Positions 5,501 through 7,427 of a stretch of DNA of 7,427 nucleotides are shown here, in pieces. Location: NCBI GenBank assembly GCA_964562375.1, contig CAZLSW010000116.1, positions 1 to 7,427 on the forward strand, written 5' to 3'. The DNA comes from JAJPXC01 sp964562375 (GTDB lineage: Bacteria > Bacteroidota > Bacteroidia > Bacteroidales > Muribaculaceae). Position 1 is the stretch's first letter, and each line of letters begins with the position of its first letter. The translations under genes and the position numbers were made by a program. The notes beneath the pieces are model-generated. The model ran no database searches and was not told the DNA's origin. It was given only the letters and a program-made list of their open reading frames with translations.

Positions 5501-6265
5501 GGCGGTGAACAGGGCATTGATGTTGGTCGAGGAGAAATCAGCCTTGCAGATGTTGAGGATTGGAGTAGTGTTGCCGGGGTCGGAGGCGTTGTATCCCAGA
5601 CGGTAGACGCGGAAAGCTGCGCCGTCGGTGCCTCCTGCGTCGCTCAGGTCAAACTCCAAGCGATACCAGTTCTCTCCGGCCATATGCTCGGCGTTCTGGA
5701 AATCGTCCTTAAATCGGAAATCGTTGGCGGCGATGATGATCGAGGACGTAGAGCCACTCTTGATCTTGAAAGTGTACTCGAGGGTGTAGTAGAACAACTG
5801 GCGAGCGTCGAACGAGCGCTGCTTGTTGCCAATCCACTGCGCGCCTGCCCATTGGGCCTCGCTGCCGGCGTTGAAGTCCATCAAGCCGGTTTCAAAAGTG
5901 GTGGAGGCGGTGAGCGACGAGCCGTTGGCGTCCCATACGGTAAGATTTACGCAGTAGGCCGTTTCGCGGTCGAGCGTGGATCCGCCGTAACGAATATTGT
6001 TGGAGATACCCGAGGTCACTTTGCCCGAATCCCACATCTGGGCGCCATCGGCGGTGGCAACGGTAATCTGGTAAGCCGTTTGTTTCTGTCCCGGGGTGTC
6101 GCTCACCATCTGCCAAGAGAAGGTGGGGTCCTTGTCCTCAACGGCGAGGGGCGCGTCGCAGCCAGCCACGCGGAGGTTGGTTATCGAGGTGTCGGCCAAG
6201 CCTGTGAGAGTTGCCGCGGCCATAATGGCGGTGATAAATGCAGTCGCTTTCATGGGTTGAGTCAT
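2525..6265 (-). CDS. secreted alpha-L-rhamnosidase, GH78 family
   Basis: The 1246-aa enzyme should hydrolyse terminal alpha-L-rhamnosyl linkages by inversion, in the periplasm or outside the cell. A signal peptide (KATAFITAIMAAATLTGLA, cleavage near A24/D25) lacks a lipobox cysteine. Domains: N-terminal Fn3-like beta-sandwich (about 27-127, WDSGKV, TFETG); an unusual beta-rich insert (about 155-340) resembling a concanavalin/LamG-like fold; rhamnosidase N domain (about 375-545, YEIHINGQRMGDDWFAPG); beta-domain (about 560-725); (alpha/alpha)6 catalytic barrel (about 726-1122); C-terminal beta-domain. The hallmark DCPQRDERMGWTGD starts at D761, with E767 the likely general acid. E1089 in TSIWERWNGY is the likely general base. 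HFALGSVGQWMYEY (1111-1124) is also conserved in the family. The insert explains a length above the usual 900-1100. Its first ATG overlaps the upstream stop (ATGA); ATG 6251-6253, giving MKATAF, suits a signal peptide equally well. It lacks the C-terminal tail of its neighbours. The natural substrate is not shown. Confidence 0.95.
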   Translation of the reverse strand: MTQPMKATAFITAIMAAATLTGLADTSITNLRVAGCDAPLAVEDKDPTFSWQMVSDTPGQKQTAYQITVATADGAQMWDSGKVTSGISNNIRYGGSTLDRETAYCVNLTVWDANGSSLTASTTFETGLMDFNAGSEAQWAGAQWIGNKQRSFDARQLFYYTLEYTFKIKSGSTSSIIIAANDFRFKDDFQNAEHMAGENWYRLEFDLSDAGGTDGAAFRVYRLGYNASDPGNTTPILNICKADFSSTNINALFTADNKNVEHAITLTYIQDASYDMTITVDGHYLSAWESGVDAAATGFNITANENNEYATSFMHLNSIGFAANPGDEVEYTDYVIRTRGASVDDQVFNADYYDVFAPIDFVTVDGSTIKVKNTGSDFRMGYVDPSHGSMTMLRTVVDTGAKEIAKAKMYVTAMGGYEIHINGQRMGDDWFAPGSSQIREVMGYNAYDVTSLMKTGKNVIGATLLPCWWTGHLTKDIYNYNFFGDHEALMAKLVITYTDGTSETKVTNTTDWLSYKDGPLRSGSFVDGEFYDARREPYVAGWNSDASFDASAWIAPAVIDRRDWEEFYLMGRYDRTIQVCDTITATELMPAHSSDGRTYIYNMGTNLTGAPRISIPKGWLAANDTVIIRLSEQVYPGGRGDLEVYENTYGVNGMGLTGRQLRDNYRNAMATIFYVAKGAEEVVISPISLYCGYQYIQITIPNHSGSLPLSNVQALVLSSDALPTGTYHAETSDGTTGELVNQLFSNIQRSQLGNFQTIPTDCPQRDERMGWTGDAQVYCRTASYNSDVYNFFRQWMVSVRADQQIASDWCPAGGIGFTVPTYMTTKEANFCDATTWSAAVCMVPWQMYAQYGDFRIVEENYDAMKAWLEGMACFAYKNKWPKEYFDGTYPEKDYQYLAWWTTGFADWLELTPRSSEVETMTNLDETARVSEVLNNAIYIYMMELMADMAAAKGDTEYAATLRDRHDAAKEEWNEAFVDPTTHKTRFMTGKILHSQSSYASPLVHNVFNDENRPYAIQYLAELTAHPSQSGNGGYSFNDYTITTGFNGTPNMLPALSHNGRVADAYSLFTSTAYPSWLYPVTNGATSIWERWNGYESAFGQGDGNNMNSFNHFALGSVGQWMYEYQLGITGGVTEDGTRGYKHFTLQPQAGGTFTSLSGSYESNYGTIRSSWTADGHGVMRFYTCTVPANTTATLYLPVSDDVATASDSSYATFDSFCTWNGLRCAKYTLASGSHTFTISTNAISVN

Positions 6266-6840
6266 TTTACATAAGTTTTTACGCCGTCGATGATATAAAT
6301 GCCGGGGGCGAGGTCGGCTGGGTCGCCGCTGAGTTTCACGCCCGAGAGGGTGTAGATGCCTTTAGGGCCGATGATCATTTGGGTGGCTGAGATATCTTCG
6401 ATGGCAGTGTTTTCAGGGGATTCCTGGGGCGCAGTGCCAGTGTAAGTAGCTGAGATTTTGCGGATGGTCATGTCGGCCATGTTAACGACTACGGCATTGG
6501 TGGTGGTGAACTCGCTGCCCGAGCGCCAAATGTATTTGGCGCCGGTGGCATCGGTGGTGTCGACTGAGAGGATTACCTGCAACAGACTGTTGCCGTCAGG
6601 GTCGACGTTATCGACCAGAAACGACATTGCGTTGCCACGGTGGAGGGTGATCGAGCCATCGGTGTTGACCATGGGTGCCGTGCCGTAGCCTTTAGCGATA
6701 TCCATGGTGAACAATTCCTTGGATACCGACGTGGCCGAACGGTTTTCGCTGCCCTGGAGGTCGATGTTGACCTGCACGTTGTCGGCGCGGGCCGCGCTGA
6801 TGGCCGCAAGAGCCAAGAGGGCTATGAATGTCTTTTTCAT
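6262..6840 (-). CDS. secreted 192-aa protein with Bacteroidales C-terminal tail
   Basis: The product has a clear signal peptide (MKKTFIALLALAAISAARA, cleavage near A19/D20), then about 115 residues predicted mostly beta (VQVNIDLQG, SFLVDNV, LLQVILSVDT, YIWRSGSEF, AVVVNM, IRKISATYTG) that I do not recognise. A short linker (SPENTAIEDISA) leads to a 32-residue tail (161-192), GIYTLSGVKL...APGIYIIDGVKTYVK. This tail pattern is common at the C-termini of exported Bacteroidales proteins and resembles type IX secretion sorting domains, but that route is not proven here. The gene starts 4 nt after the preceding stop and overlaps the rhamnosidase by ATGA, so the two are probably translationally coupled. 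A small carbohydrate-binding or surface-display partner of the enzyme is possible; no function is evident. Confidence 0.88.
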   Translation of the reverse strand: MKKTFIALLALAAISAARADNVQVNIDLQGSENRSATSVSKELFTMDIAKGYGTAPMVNTDGSITLHRGNAMSFLVDNVDPDGNSLLQVILSVDTTDATGAKYIWRSGSEFTTTNAVVVNMADMTIRKISATYTGTAPQESPENTAIEDISATQMIIGPKGIYTLSGVKLSGDPADLAPGIYIIDGVKTYVK

Positions 6841-6844
6841 GGGA

Positions 6845-7427
6845 TTATCGTATTAAAGTTTTCTTGCCGTTGATGATATAGAAGCCGGGGGTGAGTGTGG
6901 CATTGTCGGGCAGCCGCACGCCTTGGATGTTGTAAATTCCTTCAATTACAGATGAGGTTTCATCACTGGCCACCTCTTCAACGCCAGTGGAGATGCTGTC
7001 GGAGGTGAGTCCGTAGGAATCTTTCAACCCTTCGGTAGTGGGCACCACAAGATAAGCGTTACGGGCCTCGTTGGTTAAGGATGACTCGGCCTTGACGAAG
7101 GTCGGCTCTGCCTGTGTGTTGTCAAGTTGGTAATAAGTATACGAATCGTCAAGAGTAACGGTCGATTCATCCACTGAACCTTTCATCATATTCAGTTCTA
7201 AGTCGTTGGCTGCCAAGGCTTGGGAATCAATAATCACAAGATTGTCCTCGACACCCGATTCGGCCATCATCAGCAGACCGGTATTGGCCGGTACGGTCAT
7301 ACCTACCCAATATTTCCAGTCGATGGTAAGTTTCTCAGCGTTGACATCGACTACCTCATAGCCGCGGTAGTGCGTAACCATCCGAAATATGACGTCTTGT
7401 GCGTAACTAAAAAAATCCCTAGCCCTC
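6845..7427 (-). CDS. C-terminal part of a secreted protein with Bacteroidales tail (5' end outside window)
   Basis: The frame is open to the window edge, with no stop upstream of the ATG at 7379-7381 (residues such as RDFFSYAQDVIFR precede it), so this is most likely the last 193 residues of a longer gene. The visible part contains the stretch YWVGMTVPANTGLLMMAE and later NAYLVVPTT, features of a beta-rich module often found just before the tail in exported Bacteroidales proteins. It ends in a linker (STGVEEVASDETSSVIE) and a 31-residue tail, GIYNIQGVRL...LTPGFYIINGKKTLIR, clearly related to the tail of the next gene. The stop lies 4 nt before that gene's ATG, which implies one operon. The missing N-terminal part would decide its function. 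Confidence 0.85.
   Translation of the reverse strand, partial: RARDFFSYAQDVIFRMVTHYRGYEVVDVNAEKLTIDWKYWVGMTVPANTGLLMMAESGVEDNLVIIDSQALAANDLELNMMKGSVDESTVTLDDSYTYYQLDNTQAEPTFVKAESSLTNEARNAYLVVPTTEGLKDSYGLTSDSISTGVEEVASDETSSVIEGIYNIQGVRLPDNATLTPGFYIINGKKTLIR

Noticed and set aside
5105..6274. 389-codon open frame on + opposite the rhamnosidase N-terminal half
   Set aside because: It is an antisense shadow caused by the GC-rich third positions of the real gene; the composition (Val, Gly, His-rich) has no domain logic, while the minus strand shows clear GH78 motifs.

Overview
The window looks like a chromosomal segment of a Bacteroidales bacterium, with a Muribaculaceae- or Prevotella-like relative the most likely. 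The evidence is a GC-rich secreted GH78 alpha-L-rhamnosidase and two small or partial secreted proteins that end in the short tail of the pattern GIYxxxGVxL...PGxYIIxGxKT, which is typical of Bacteroidales exported proteins. No Shine-Dalgarno-like sites are evident upstream of the starts. The family assignment is an inference; no 16S or marker gene is present.

Layout. Positions 1-55 are the 3' part of a tRNA-Gly(GCC) and 222-305 a complete tRNA-Leu(GAG), both on + and followed by a strong intrinsic terminator (314-353). I see nothing recognisable in the 166 bases between the tRNAs. From 306 to 713 there is no convincing gene. Instead the stretch is packed with TTGTGCAA-type repeats: two tandem 11-bp pairs and an array of four units with an exact 21-bp period. 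Two hairpin-plus-tandem-repeat modules (314-383 and 634-701) share the same layout. This resembles the attachment and arm-site region of a tRNA-associated integrative element, but no recombinase gene is visible.

Positions 714-2282 hold an IS3-family insertion sequence with imperfect 20-bp inverted ends, orfA and orfB on the minus strand, a canonical A7 slippery site and a 13-bp stem just downstream that should drive -1 frameshifting to the 428-aa OrfAB transposase. Its 218-bp noncoding 3' part carries a 15-bp GC-rich hairpin and two long G runs. No target-site duplication is evident.

Positions 2525-7427 are a minus-strand gene string. From its upstream end it holds a 5'-truncated gene for a secreted protein with the Bacteroidales C-terminal tail (6845-7427), a 192-aa secreted protein with the same tail (6262-6840), and a 1246-aa alpha-L-rhamnosidase (2525-6265). 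The genes are 4 nt apart or overlap by ATGA, so they are probably one operon, ending at a hairpin terminator at 2452-2494. The rhamnosidase would remove terminal alpha-L-rhamnose from plant or microbial glycans outside the cytoplasm. The tailed proteins are probably surface or secreted companions of unknown role. A doubtful 60-aa ORF lies between the terminator and the insertion sequence, and its stop codon comes from the IS end.
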